Shown here: positions 28,116 through 37,220 of the stretch, piece by piece
Layout: every line of letters begins with the position of its first letter
Position numbering within the stretch: the stretch's first letter is position 1
Source: Bacteroidota bacterium
GTDB lineage: Bacteria > Bacteroidota > Bacteroidia > Sphingobacteriales > Sphingobacteriaceae
Length of the DNA stretch: 64,000 nt
NCBI GenBank assembly: GCA_026224775.1
Contig: JAMFRP010000003.1
Coordinates: forward strand, 1 to 64,000
Direction of reading: 5' to 3'
The notes under the pieces: generated by a model
The model's database searches: none
Told to the model about the DNA's origin: nothing
The model's input: the letters and a program-made list of their open reading frames with translations, nothing else
Translations under genes and position numbers: made by a program

Positions 28116-29450
28116 TTAATGTGTAGGTAATATTTTGGCAGATGCTGCAACTTCTTCAATAAGTTCACCGGGTATTTTTGAACCCCTGAACGCGTAGTAA
28201 GCAATATACAGGTAGCATATTAATGGTATGACCATAGCAATGGCCATGCTTTTGGTTGATTCGGCAATTAAGCCCATCACAGGTGGAAAGAATGCCCCGC
28301 CTACAATAGCCATCACCATAATTGAGCCGCCAATTTTTGCGTTATTGCCCAGGTTGCGAATACTGAGTGCAAAATTGGTTGGGTACATCAGCGACATAAA
28401 AAAGCTGGTGAAAAATATGGCCCAAACGCCTATGAAACCAGGTATTAATATGGCAATCGCCACCAACGCTACGTTGACAAACCCGTATATCCCCATTAGT
28501 TTGCCCGGCGATACATAACGCATGATGTAAGTGGCCGAAAACCGGCCCACACCAAAAGCTACCAAAGTGCCCGTTAAAAAATATCCCGCTATTTTCTCGG
28601 GCTGGCCTGTAAAATCCTGTACGTATTGGATAAAGAAACTCCAGGTACAGGTTTGCGCGCCGCAGTAAAAAAATTGCGAAAGTACCCCTTTATAAAAATG
28701 CGGGTATTTCAATAATTCCCTGCTGTTGGCTTTAACATCGGTTTCTTCCTTTAGTTCATCCCTACCCTTCGGAAATTTGGTAAACATCAGGAAAATGCTC
28801 CATAACACGGCAAAGGCAGCCAACACCAGGTAAGGCGTTACAACGCGCATGGTTTCCTGCTGCAGATAATGTTGGTATTCGCCGGATAGTTTCATAGCGG
28901 CAATTTTCAGCGGATCGTGTTCAATACCTGAAAGAATAAATATAGTGCCTATAAGCACACCCAAAACCGCGCCTATAGGGTTAAATGCCTGCGAAAAGTT
29001 AAGGCGGCGCTCCGCTGATTGGGATCTGCCCAGTTCAACAATAAATATATTGGCGCCGGTCTCCAAAAAAGTTAAGCCCGAGGCGATCACAAATAAGGCG
29101 AATAAGAACAAGCCATATTTACCCGCAACTGCTGCGGGCCAAAACAGGCAACACCCCAATGCAAAAAGCAGCAAACCGGCAATAAGGCCTACTTTATAGG
29201 AGTACTTTTTCATGATAAGCCCGGATGGCACTGCCAGAAAGAAATAACCCATGTAAAAGGCCGATTGAATTAATCCTGCCTGGGTCCGGCTTAGCTCAAA
29301 AGATTTCATGAACTGTTTTATCAAAATGTCGTTCATATTGTTGGGGATACCCCAAATAAGGAACAACATGGTAACCAGCGAAAATGATAACAAATTCCGA
29401 CGTGGTACAAAACCCCAAACTTCATTCTTCGATTGTGATAAAACACCCAT
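28116..29450 (-). CDS. fucP: L-fucose:proton symporter, FucP family
   Basis: 444 residues with about 12 hydrophobic segments of the major facilitator superfamily. It has the N-terminal FucP/GluP signature (F-L-I-W-G-I-P-N-N-M-N-D-I-L) and the E-T-G-A-N motif (F-L-E-T-G-A-N-I-F) near residue 127. It carries a 6-deoxy-hexose across the inner membrane with a proton. It leads the fucose unit, transcribed away from the AraC-type regulator at 29766. Confidence 0.9.
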   Translation of the reverse strand: MGVLSQSKNEVWGFVPRRNLLSFSLVTMLFLIWGIPNNMNDILIKQFMKSFELSRTQAGLIQSAFYMGYFFLAVPSGLIMKKYSYKVGLIAGLLLFALGCCLFWPAAVAGKYGLFLFALFVIASGLTFLETGANIFIVELGRSQSAERRLNFSQAFNPIGAVLGVLIGTIFILSGIEHDPLKIAAMKLSGEYQHYLQQETMRVVTPYLVLAAFAVLWSIFLMFTKFPKGRDELKEETDVKANSRELLKYPHFYKGVLSQFFYCGAQTCTWSFFIQYVQDFTGQPEKIAGYFLTGTLVAFGVGRFSATYIMRYVSPGKLMGIYGFVNVALVAIAILIPGFIGVWAIFFTSFFMSLMYPTNFALSIRNLGNNAKIGGSIMVMAIVGGAFFPPVMGLIAESTKSMAIAMVIPLICYLYIAYYAFRGSKIPGELIEEVAASAKILPTH

Positions 29451-29765
29451 TAACTTATAATTAGATAGTAAGATTGATATTTTTCCATTGTTGATTCATT
29501 AGTGAGAATAAGCCATTAAAATCCGGTAATCACTTAGAACAAATGAGGTTACTCAAAAATGAATAAACTGGATGTTCCCGGTAAACAAGATTTTTAAAAC
29601 AATAATTGGTTCGCAGCTTACTGCGTATTATGCTGCCAAATCTATAGTGAATAAGTCCGTCAAATTTGATTTAATTGGACTATTTGTTGTACAAATCCGA
29701 CTTTACGAAGCGCAAAATTTAAAATAGTTGTATATATTACGCTCTTAATTTATATTTTTTCAAAT
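29451..29765. promoter_or_regulatory. Divergent promoter region between fucP and the AraC regulator
   Basis: 315 bases with no coding capacity seen. It includes AGTCC...GGACT arms (29660-29688 region) enclosing CAAATTTGATTTAATT, and a TTGTACAA palindrome near 29692. These are plausible sites for the AraC-type protein encoded to the right. No perfect TAnnTTTG box was identified with confidence. Confidence 0.35.
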
Positions 29766-30659
29766 ATGATTAAGAGAGCTTTACAACACACCTTTTCGTT
29801 GCTGAATGTCGACTATGTCCATCTTAATGCAAAATGGAACTACAGGAATGTCATCAGCCCCTATTACAGGATATATTATATTGATCGTGGGGCTGGCAAA
29901 ATATCAGACCCAACAGTTTTATTGAAACTTGAGCCGGGCCACTTGTACATCATTCCTAGTTTTACGTTATGTAATTTGAGTTGTAACGATCATCTCGGTC
30001 AATATTTTGTGCAGTTTTTTGAAGAGTCTAATGATGGCACTTCACTATTTTCTAATAACAGGACCATATTAAAGGCTGAAGCCAGCGATATAGATATAAA
30101 ACTATTCATCCGTTTGCTGGAAATCAATCCAGGTAGGGGGATTAATCGCTCTGATAATCCTAAAATATACGAAAAGAATATTTTCTATAAAGAATATCAA
30201 GAGCTTAATAATCAACAAAACATAGCAACGTATATGGAAACGCAGGGTATACTTTTACAGTTAGTAGCCAAATTTTTGAACCCGAAGATTTATACATACC
30301 ACGAAAAAAATATCATACCGATTAAAATAACCGAAACACTAAGCTATATTTTGGTTAACCTCCATCAAGAACTTTCCGTCTCTTATTTGGCATCAAGGGT
30401 TAATCAAAATATAGATTATTTTTCCCGACTGTTCAAAGAATACACTGGAGAGAGACCAATAAATTATATTAACGAGAAGCGTATTGAACGGGCACAATAT
30501 CTAATGGCGACGAGTCGAATGGCTCATTCAGAAATCAGCCTGCAAACAGGCTTTGAAAATTCGTCCTATTTTTCAAAGACCTTTAAAAAGTTCACCGGAA
30601 TGTCTCCCCGTGAATATAAAAAACAAATTTATTCGGTTGGCTTTGATCATCAAGGCTAA
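29766..30659 (+). CDS. AraC-family transcriptional regulator, probable regulator of fucose genes
   Basis: 297 residues: a cupin-like sensing domain (about 20-170) and a C-terminal pair of AraC helix-turn-helix motifs (about 190-290; S-V-S-Y-L-A-S-R-V-N-Q-N and E-I-S-L-Q-T-G-F-E-N-S-S-Y-F). It is encoded divergently from the fucP unit, the usual arrangement for a local activator. L-fucose or a fucose metabolite is the inferred signal. Confidence 0.85.
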   Translation: MIKRALQHTFSLLNVDYVHLNAKWNYRNVISPYYRIYYIDRGAGKISDPTVLLKLEPGHLYIIPSFTLCNLSCNDHLGQYFVQFFEESNDGTSLFSNNRTILKAEASDIDIKLFIRLLEINPGRGINRSDNPKIYEKNIFYKEYQELNNQQNIATYMETQGILLQLVAKFLNPKIYTYHEKNIIPIKITETLSYILVNLHQELSVSYLASRVNQNIDYFSRLFKEYTGERPINYINEKRIERAQYLMATSRMAHSEISLQTGFENSSYFSKTFKKFTGMSPREYKKQIYSVGFDHQG

Positions 30660-31227
30660 ATTGCTGTTGGCTATCAAGCCTATACGCTGAGCTACAGGGT
30701 ATTCTATGTTAGTACGCCTAAGCCATTTGAAAGGACACAACTGCTCACACCGGATGACTTAGGTTACAGGCTTTTGATGCACGAAGTGGGGCTACGCACA
30801 AGCAAAGTTCTTTCAAATAAAATTTCCTATACCATTTCATACAATCATATAAGTCAACGCCCTCAGAAGATCCAATTTAGTCTCAGAAAACGGAATACAA
30901 TTTGGCATTTGGTAATCTGAATCCTTTTATCTAGGAAGTAGATGATACGGTAATTAGCATACCAACGGGTTCCATTGCTTGTACATCTCTTTGGCCACCG
31001 GGATAATCACTTTATCGTCTAGCTGTGTTTGCGGAACGCTGCCTTTATACTCGGATATTTGTTAATCAGGTTGCCTTGGGTGTCATATTACGCAACGGTT
31101 CGCATTTTGAATAGTTCTTGCATCAATGGCTACGGTCAACGGTTTTCAGGAATGGAGATAGCATCCGGTCAAGCATGATAGTCGGCAACTTTTTTACCGG
31201 TATTGATTTAAATTAGATTAGTTGATA
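30660..31227. other. Intergenic region with decayed coding remnants
   Basis: Two coding-like fragments are visible. On the plus strand, 30660-30920 stays open for 87 codons in the same frame as the AraC gene just after its stop, without a start codon near its beginning (reads Y-T-L-S-Y-R-V-F-Y-V-S-T-P). On the minus strand, about 31110 down to 30955 reads D-T-Q-G-N-L-I-N-K-Y-P and then, after a frameshift, D-D-K-V-I-I-P-V-A-K-E-M-Y-K. It carries one stop. I recognise neither family. Confidence 0.35.
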
Positions 31228-33432
31228 TCAAAAATTCACTTTTATGGCACTTCCTTTTTTTATGTTCACACTTCTTAATTTGTCTCCGTAACGTAGTTTA
31301 CCCTGGGTGCCATTAACATTATGTATGGTGGCAGATGTTAGCTTATTGTTTTTCCAGGTGATATCTACTTCAAAACCGCCCCTGGCGCGTAACCCTTTAA
31401 CTGATCCAGTTGACCAATCTTTTGGCAATGCGGGCAACAGATTTATCTCGCCTTCGTGACTTTGTAATAATATTTCAGCAATAGCCGCTGTTAACCCAAA
31501 ATTGCCATCCATTTGCATAGGCGGGTGCAGGCCAAATAAATTCAGGCAACTATTGCGGTCGCTAAAAAATTGTTTAAACATTGCATGGGCATCTTCCCCA
31601 TCGTGCAATCGGGCATATAAAGCAGTGCGCCAGGCATAAGACCATTCGCGTACATCCCCTGTTGGCCCGCGGGCATCTAAAGATACCTTCGCCGCTTTGG
31701 CAAGTTCAGGAGTTTTGGCAACGGTAATTTGCCTGCCTGGAAACACAGCAAAAAGGTTGCTGGTATGGCGGTGATGATCATTCGGGTCGTCTTTATCATC
31801 CATCCATTCTTGCACCTGTCCCCATCTCCCTATTTTAGGTCCGACCAGTTTATCCCGCATGGTGGCAATTTTGTTACCGTAATCTGAATCAATACCAAGA
31901 GCCCTAGTAGCTTCAACATAATTGTTAAAAAGGTCCCAGACTATTTGTTGATTATAGCTCACACCGTCCTCGGTGGGCCCATGTTCCGGCGACCAACCAT
32001 CGGGTACAACCAAACGACCATCTGCTAAGGATTTCAGGTGATCTTCCCAAAACTCACAGGTTTCTTTCATAATTGGATAAGCTGTTGTTTTGAGATAGCT
32101 CTTATCCATACCAAAAGCATAGTGCTCCCATAATTGTTGACAATACCAGGCGTTGGCAGTTTTATCCCATTTCCAATCACTATGGCCATAAATATTGTGT
32201 GATGTACGCAGTGCAAAACCACGTTTAGAAACCTCACCGGATGGGGTGTTGAGTTCTTTAGCCTCGGTTGTAGCTTTTCTCCATGGTATTAATTGACTTT
32301 GTATTAGCTTAAAAAAAGGCAACGAACACTCGGCCATATTAACGGGTTCAGCTGGCCAATAGTTCATTTCAACATTAATATTGTCGTGATAATCACTGCC
32401 CCAAGCAGCGTTATTACTATCATTCCAAATGCCTTGCAGATTAGCAGCAATGCCGCCTGCGCGCGAACTGGATATTAGCAGATAGCGGCCATATTGAAAC
32501 ATCAATGCTTCCAGTTCAGGGTCGGTTGTAGTGGCGGCCTCAAGCTTCCTTTCCCCTGTTGGTTTAGATAACTGATCGGGCGATGATTTCCCCAAGTCAA
32601 GCGACACCCGATTAAAAATAGACTGAAAGTCTTTTATGTGTGCGCTTTTGATCAAACCGTATGATTTGTTTGATGCCGCTGCCAGTTGGGCTTCAATTTG
32701 AGTATCCGGTGATATGGCGTTCCTGTATTTTTTATTGTAATCAAATGAGTAATTTGTGCCAGCGGCTATTAGTAAGGTAATGCTATTGCAGCCATTGAAA
32801 ACTAATCTATTGCCATCAATTTTTAGCGTTCCACCATTATTAATTGCTTTTATGGTGCTTTCATATTCCAGGGCATTATCTAATTTACCTGCTGCGATTA
32901 ATTGTTGCTGCTTGCAGGTAGTTTTTGCATTATGCATATCTTCCAATTCGATGCTTCCCGTGTATGCTCCGGGCTTATCCGCCGTTAAACGCACTATTAT
33001 AAGTTGTGCCGGATTACTGGCGAAGTACTCTCGTTTATAATTTACGCCATTAATCGTGTAGTTAACATGTGACGTTGCTGTATTCAAATCCAAATCACGG
33101 CGATAATTTGTTGTGCTTTCGTGTCCAGGTAAATTAATATAAGCATTTGCTAATGTTTGGTAAGACCCTTCGTTGTCTTCGTCACCGGTCCACAAGCTCA
33201 CATCATTTAACACTAATCTTTCTCGCGCAGTTCCGCCAAATATCAATGCACCAATACGGCCATTACCTATAGGAAGTGTTTCATTCATGGCAGTGCCAGG
33301 CGTTTCGCCTACGGTTTTTGCCGGGGTTTGATACCATAGGGTTAAACAGTCAGATTTTTTTTTCTGCGCACTGCATATAATTGGTATTAAAAAGAGAGCC
33401 AGTATAAATTTAATCATAGAATGTTTCATCAT
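31228..33432 (-). CDS. GH95 alpha-1,2-L-fucosidase
   Basis: 734 residues with a signal peptide (to about residue 22, I-C-S-A-Q). It opens with the GH95 N-terminal domain ([15 protein letters not shown], and [11 protein letters not shown]). The all-alpha catalytic part follows, with N-L-Q-G-I-W-N and [11 protein letters not shown]. The length is a little below the common 760-830. GH95 enzymes cut alpha-1,2-linked fucose, the linkage in fucosylated xyloglucan. It is therefore partly redundant with, or complementary to, GH29. It is a single gene whose start abuts a GH31 remnant. Confidence 0.92.
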   Translation of the reverse strand: MMKHSMIKFILALFLIPIICSAQKKKSDCLTLWYQTPAKTVGETPGTAMNETLPIGNGRIGALIFGGTARERLVLNDVSLWTGDEDNEGSYQTLANAYINLPGHESTTNYRRDLDLNTATSHVNYTINGVNYKREYFASNPAQLIIVRLTADKPGAYTGSIELEDMHNAKTTCKQQQLIAAGKLDNALEYESTIKAINNGGTLKIDGNRLVFNGCNSITLLIAAGTNYSFDYNKKYRNAISPDTQIEAQLAAASNKSYGLIKSAHIKDFQSIFNRVSLDLGKSSPDQLSKPTGERKLEAATTTDPELEALMFQYGRYLLISSSRAGGIAANLQGIWNDSNNAAWGSDYHDNINVEMNYWPAEPVNMAECSLPFFKLIQSQLIPWRKATTEAKELNTPSGEVSKRGFALRTSHNIYGHSDWKWDKTANAWYCQQLWEHYAFGMDKSYLKTTAYPIMKETCEFWEDHLKSLADGRLVVPDGWSPEHGPTEDGVSYNQQIVWDLFNNYVEATRALGIDSDYGNKIATMRDKLVGPKIGRWGQVQEWMDDKDDPNDHHRHTSNLFAVFPGRQITVAKTPELAKAAKVSLDARGPTGDVREWSYAWRTALYARLHDGEDAHAMFKQFFSDRNSCLNLFGLHPPMQMDGNFGLTAAIAEILLQSHEGEINLLPALPKDWSTGSVKGLRARGGFEVDITWKNNKLTSATIHNVNGTQGKLRYGDKLRSVNIKKGSAIKVNF

Positions 33433-33435
33433 GGT

Positions 33436-34050
33436 TTATCTGTTTTCATGCAGTTTAGTCTTTCCGATAGTGAGCGTTTGGTGGCTTTCGTTCCAATCAA
33501 ACGAACAGAGGATGTATTTACTCTTTTAATAGTTATAGCCGTTGTCTTCGTCTTCATATAAATCAAAACGCCAATTACTTCTTTTTATAAACTCTGATTT
33601 CAATTGTATCAGTTTTTAACTCCGAGTTATATTGCATAAATTTTCCTAACGGGATTATAGAGCCGGATTTATTAAATAAGGGATAATATCTCTTGGCGCA
33701 GCTGTTTTGATAGTTTTCCCACCTTTAAACTTTTCTCCGGTCCAAAAGTTATACCAATCAGCGCCTTTAGGCAGGTAAACGCCCGTTTGGGAAATACCAG
33801 GATTTGTAACGGGGGCAACCCGTATCCCATGCCTGAACATATATTCAAAGTTTTGTTTGAGAGCCTGCGGATCATCCGGAAAATCCATTACTAACGGCCG
33901 CATCATAGCCGAACCTTTGGTTAATTGCCATGCGGCTGAATAAATATAAGGTAACAGATGATAACGCAAATTTAGCATTTTCCGCATGTCATTTTCAGTA
34001 TCCTTGCCAAAATTCCAGGTTTCTGTTTTGTACCCGTGAATACGCACCTT
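33436..34050 (-). pseudogene. GH31 alpha-xylosidase remnant (C-terminal part, frameshifted)
   Basis: Reads M-R-I-H-G-Y-K-T-E-T, then L-R-Y-H-L-L-P-Y-I-Y-S and W-Y-N-F-W-T-G-E-K, aligning with the C-terminal third of the intact GH31 at 14454. Near 33660 the frame breaks; the other frame continues G-S-I-I-P-L-G-K-F-M-Q-Y. A second break follows, then D-L-Y-E-D-E-D-N-G-Y-N-Y, an in-frame stop, and W-N-E-S-H-Q-T-L-T-I. The catalytic domain is gone. At least two frameshifts, one stop and a 5' truncation mark it as a pseudogene. Identity to the intact copy is modest, so it is an old second alpha-xylosidase, not a recent duplicate. Confidence 0.82.
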
Positions 34051-34335
34051 AACCTGTCATAAAATTTAAGTTAATAATTGTCGTAAAGATATATCGGAGG
34101 AAACATACCATGATGGACCATTTAGCATTTAATCATGCCCTAAATGTTTAAATCCATTAAAAACAACCTAATATTTATGGAATGTGTAGTTATTTAGAGC
34201 CTATACGGTAGCAGAATGGTGTAAGCAATAGCTCTCCCTAAACAACCCTATCATTTGTTTATCCTGGCAAAAAAAGCATCCTGCTATTTTTAAATTATAG
34301 AATTATCTTTCAATTCGATTCAACTTGTTAAAACA
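34051..34335. other. Gene-free AT-rich stretch
   Basis: No reading frame of interest and no clear repeat. It separates the decayed GH31 copy, the left boundary of the polysaccharide locus, from the terminator of the next gene group. Confidence 0.3.
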
Positions 34336-34365
34336 AAAGCCGCCCTCATTATTGAGAACGGCTTT
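34336..34365. terminator. Terminator downstream of the SnoaL-like gene
   Basis: AAAGCCGCCCTCA and TGAGAACGGCTTT pair around TTAT with a small mismatch. The stem is flanked by A-rich and T-rich bases on either side, so it can act in both directions. It sits about 25 bases after the true stop of the frameshifted gene at 34389. Confidence 0.65.
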
Positions 34366-34388
34366 GCTTTGATTGTAAATTCTTTTGA

Positions 34389-35145
34389 TTAGAATTTACC
34401 GTTTTTGTTTTTCCAGTTCTCTTTTGCCGGAATTTCCTCAATGGTGTCCCAATGCTCAACAATTTTTCCTTTTTCTATGCGGAACAGATCATAAAACGAA
34501 GTGTGTTTTTCTGCAAAATCACCTTCGCTCACTATTAAAACAAAATTACCTTCCCAATACTTTATGAACGGCGCTATATTTCATAGCTATACCCTGCGAG
34601 GCCATATACTCCAGTGCTTCTCCTAACCCCGACAAGCCATCAGCAATTTGCGGATTGTGCTGGGTATAGTTATCACCATCAATATATCCGGTAAGTTTTT
34701 CCATTCGTCCATTTACTAAAATATCGTTCACAAAACTATGTGCCAAAGCCTTATTTGTTTCGGTTTTATCAAGCTCTGTACTTGTTGTGGGCCCATCTGT
34801 CATTGTGTGGCCACTTGGATTTGGCCCAGTTGTTTCCTGCAAGTTATCCCAGTGTTCTACAATTTTACCATCTTCAAAACTAAAAATATCAAAACCGATC
34901 TTTGGACCAAAAAAATTATAATCGGTATGTGTGAAAACATAATTACCGTCCTCGAAAGCCCTTACTGTATTTACTTTTGCAGAACCCGGAGGCAATGCCT
35001 TAAGCAATGCGCCAAATCCGGCAAGCCCGTCTGCGGCACCTAAATTATGCTGTATGTACTTGTTGGGATTAATATATCCGACAGCTTCTGTGGCGCCCGT
35101 TTCAATGGCTTTTAGTAACTCCACTACTTTTTGTTTGTTGCTCAT
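34389..35145 (-). pseudogene. Tandem SnoaL/NTF2-like protein, frameshifted near its end
   Basis: The open frame from 35145 stops at 34546 after 199 residues (ending V-H-K-V-L-G-R). In a shifted frame the sequence continues E-G-N-F-V-L-I-V-S-E-G-D-F-A through G-K-I-V-E-H-W-D-T-I to a stop at 34389. That segment mirrors the first half (D-G-N-Y-V-F-T-H-T-D ... G-K-I-V-E-H-W-D-N). The ancestral protein therefore had two SnoaL-like cone domains of about 125 residues. The frameshift removes the last strands of domain 2. A sequencing error is the alternative. Confidence 0.7.
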
Positions 35146-35199
35146 TCTCTTATTTTTTAATTATTATATATTTTTATTTAAATGCAGAATATTAATTGT

Positions 35200-35511
35200 T
35201 TAAAGCGATGTCAAAGCTCCTTTTAAGTTTAAAAAATCATGCCCGCCGCCAGCAATATTGGTATATACCGTATTGTTTTCAAAATCCTGTACATGGGTTA
35301 CCCTCGCGCCTGATTTTTCTTTCCAGTACACCATATACAGATTGGGCCTGATCTCGGTCCTGGTTATTTGAACAGTTTCAGAATCACCAAAGCCGCTATC
35401 AGCCAAAGCCCTCCATGTTAGCTGTGTTTCACTTTCAAAATGCAATTCAAAAGCATATTCACCAAAATCGGCTTTGAATTTCTTTCCAATAATCTCAATT
35501 TTATTTCCCAT
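35200..35511 (-). CDS. MoaF-like small beta-barrel protein
   Basis: 103 residues resembling the MoaF N-terminal/MoaF-related family. The pattern runs from an opening strand G-K-K-F-K-A-D-F-G-E-Y through R-P-N-L-Y-M-V-Y-W-K-E to H-V-Q-D-F-E-N-N-T-V-Y-T-N. The family is lipocalin-like and of unclear function. It is upstream of and co-directional with the SnoaL-like gene (54-base gap) and downstream of an AraC regulator, so these three may form one small unit. Confidence 0.65.
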   Translation of the reverse strand: MGNKIEIIGKKFKADFGEYAFELHFESETQLTWRALADSGFGDSETVQITRTEIRPNLYMVYWKEKSGARVTHVQDFENNTVYTNIAGGGHDFLNLKGALTSL

Positions 35512-35590
35512 CGTCTTTTGCGTTTATTGAAGCAAAGATGTGAACTATGAAGGCGTTAGAAAGGTGAAAAACCTACTTTAAATGATACAT

Positions 35591-36463
35591 TTAGTCCCGA
35601 TTGTTTTTCTTTCGGAATTCAGCAGGAGTCGAATGACTATGTTTCTTGAAATATTTAATAAAGTTTGTCGGCTCATCAAAACCCAAATCAAAGCCAATCG
35701 CCTTTATGCTTTCGGTGGTATGCCCTAAAAATCGTTTAGCCTCGAGCATAACCCGGTCGTCGATAAACTCCTTGGGGGTTTTGGACAGGAGCTTTGTTGT
35801 CGCCTGGTTAAGACGTTTTTCTGTAATGAGTATTTTTTCAGCATAAAAGCTTACCTGCTTTTTACTTTTGTAATTTGCGTCTAAGGCATCTCTAAACAGC
35901 ATCACGTAATCAAGATCAGCGCCTTTTTTCAACTCACCAATATTTTGTTTTCTCCGCTCCCGCTCAGAAAGTAACAGCAAGTTATGAAGAAGGTTTTGCA
36001 GGATTTCATCTTGCGAACTGTCTTTTACGTTTTGTAATTCGTTAGTCATCAGTTGAAATACACTTTCAAATAAATTTGCCTGATGCCCGACTTTAATTTG
36101 CGAAACCGGGAATAAATTATTGAACAAAATAGTGTCCCGCAAAAACTTACCGTCGGCTTCTGTCTTGCAAAAGAAACTGTCGGTAAATAAAATGGCCTTC
36201 CCGTCAAATGGGTTTTTACTGTCAAAATGATGAACAGTATCTTTGCTTAAAAAAAGAAGCGTATTGGGTTCAATAATTACCGGATTGAAGTCAACTGAAT
36301 GTATTGCGTTCCCCTTTTGAAACCAGATAATATGATAAAACCTTGCACGGTGGGCCGCGGTTATCATCTCTTTAAACCCTCCGTACAAATCAGCAAGCCC
36401 CACAATTTCAAATTCTTGCGGAAGTCCCTCTTTGAAGCTGTACTTTTTAATATCTGTTGTCAT
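35591..36463 (-). CDS. AraC-family transcriptional regulator
   Basis: 290 residues: a cupin-type N-terminus (H-R-A-R-F-Y-H-I-I-W-F-Q-K-G near 40-53) and two C-terminal helix-turn-helix motifs (about 190-285, closing with F-K-K-H-S-H-S-T-P-A-E-F-R). It precedes the MoaF-like and SnoaL-like genes on the same strand with a 79-base gap and probably controls them. Its ligand is unknown. Confidence 0.85.
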   Translation of the reverse strand: MTTDIKKYSFKEGLPQEFEIVGLADLYGGFKEMITAAHRARFYHIIWFQKGNAIHSVDFNPVIIEPNTLLFLSKDTVHHFDSKNPFDGKAILFTDSFFCKTEADGKFLRDTILFNNLFPVSQIKVGHQANLFESVFQLMTNELQNVKDSSQDEILQNLLHNLLLLSERERRKQNIGELKKGADLDYVMLFRDALDANYKSKKQVSFYAEKILITEKRLNQATTKLLSKTPKEFIDDRVMLEAKRFLGHTTESIKAIGFDLGFDEPTNFIKYFKKHSHSTPAEFRKKNNRD

Positions 36464-36673
36464 TTGCGGGGTTTCTTACAATTACTTGCTTTCAGGAATG
36501 AATCGATTTCAAAAATAATAATTACTTGGCAAGCTTATTTATAGTTCAATTAAATTTAAAAGCAGGAAGAGTAAGAAGAATCTGGGCAGGTTATATCCAC
36601 ACTTAACGATTACAATTCCGTTAACTGAATCATTAATGCTCGTTGCCTTAAACTAAATTTTCTTATAGCCGAA

Positions 36674-36982
36674 ATGAATTCTTACTACAAAATAAATTCA
36701 AGCCTTGTATTTATGATTGTAGCATTGATGCTCTGCGGTTGTCGTACTATTAAAGAATCAAACCTCGTTGCAAAAGCACAATTTAAAGAACTTACAGGAA
36801 GTAAGGGAGCATTATTATTGGGAAGTCCGGAACAGGTATCAGAAAAAATTGAGCATCATAGCAATGCATTGTGTGGAATTTCACGAATAACCTTTCAGAT
36901 GGATAATGCTGCTTTACCAAATGAAAAGTTGATGGAATCAATAGCATTAATCGGCAGAAGCGTTAAGCCAAATCTTCGTTAG
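36674..36982 (+). CDS. Lipoprotein signal fused to the tail of a luciferase-like monooxygenase
   Basis: 102 residues. The first 23 are a lipoprotein signal (V-A-L-M-L-C-G-C, Cys23). From about residue 33 on (E-L-T-G-S-K-G-A-L-L-L-G-S-P-E-Q-V-S-E-K-I, and G-I-S-R-I-T-F-Q-M-D) the sequence matches the C-terminal end of LLM-class flavin-dependent oxidoreductases. The flavin-binding barrel is absent, so it cannot be an oxidoreductase. It looks like a fusion left by a deletion, with an intact reading frame that might still be expressed as a small lipoprotein. Confidence 0.55.
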   Translation: MNSYYKINSSLVFMIVALMLCGCRTIKESNLVAKAQFKELTGSKGALLLGSPEQVSEKIEHHSNALCGISRITFQMDNAALPNEKLMESIALIGRSVKPNLR

Positions 36983-37220
36983 AGGTTGCAATAATTTTTG
37001 GAGCAATAGAATCCGAAGCCAATTCTCGTATTAATAAATACCTGGTTGACTTATACGATGTTTATCTGATCCAAAAACACATCTAATTTCATGCGCCTGT
37101 TTAATCCCCAATTACTTTGTATGACTATTGATTTTATCTCAGCTTCTGTGACTACTGGATATAGACAGAAACATTATCAGGATTAAATTAGCGGAGGATT
37201 TCGTCGTAATGTGAAAGAAT

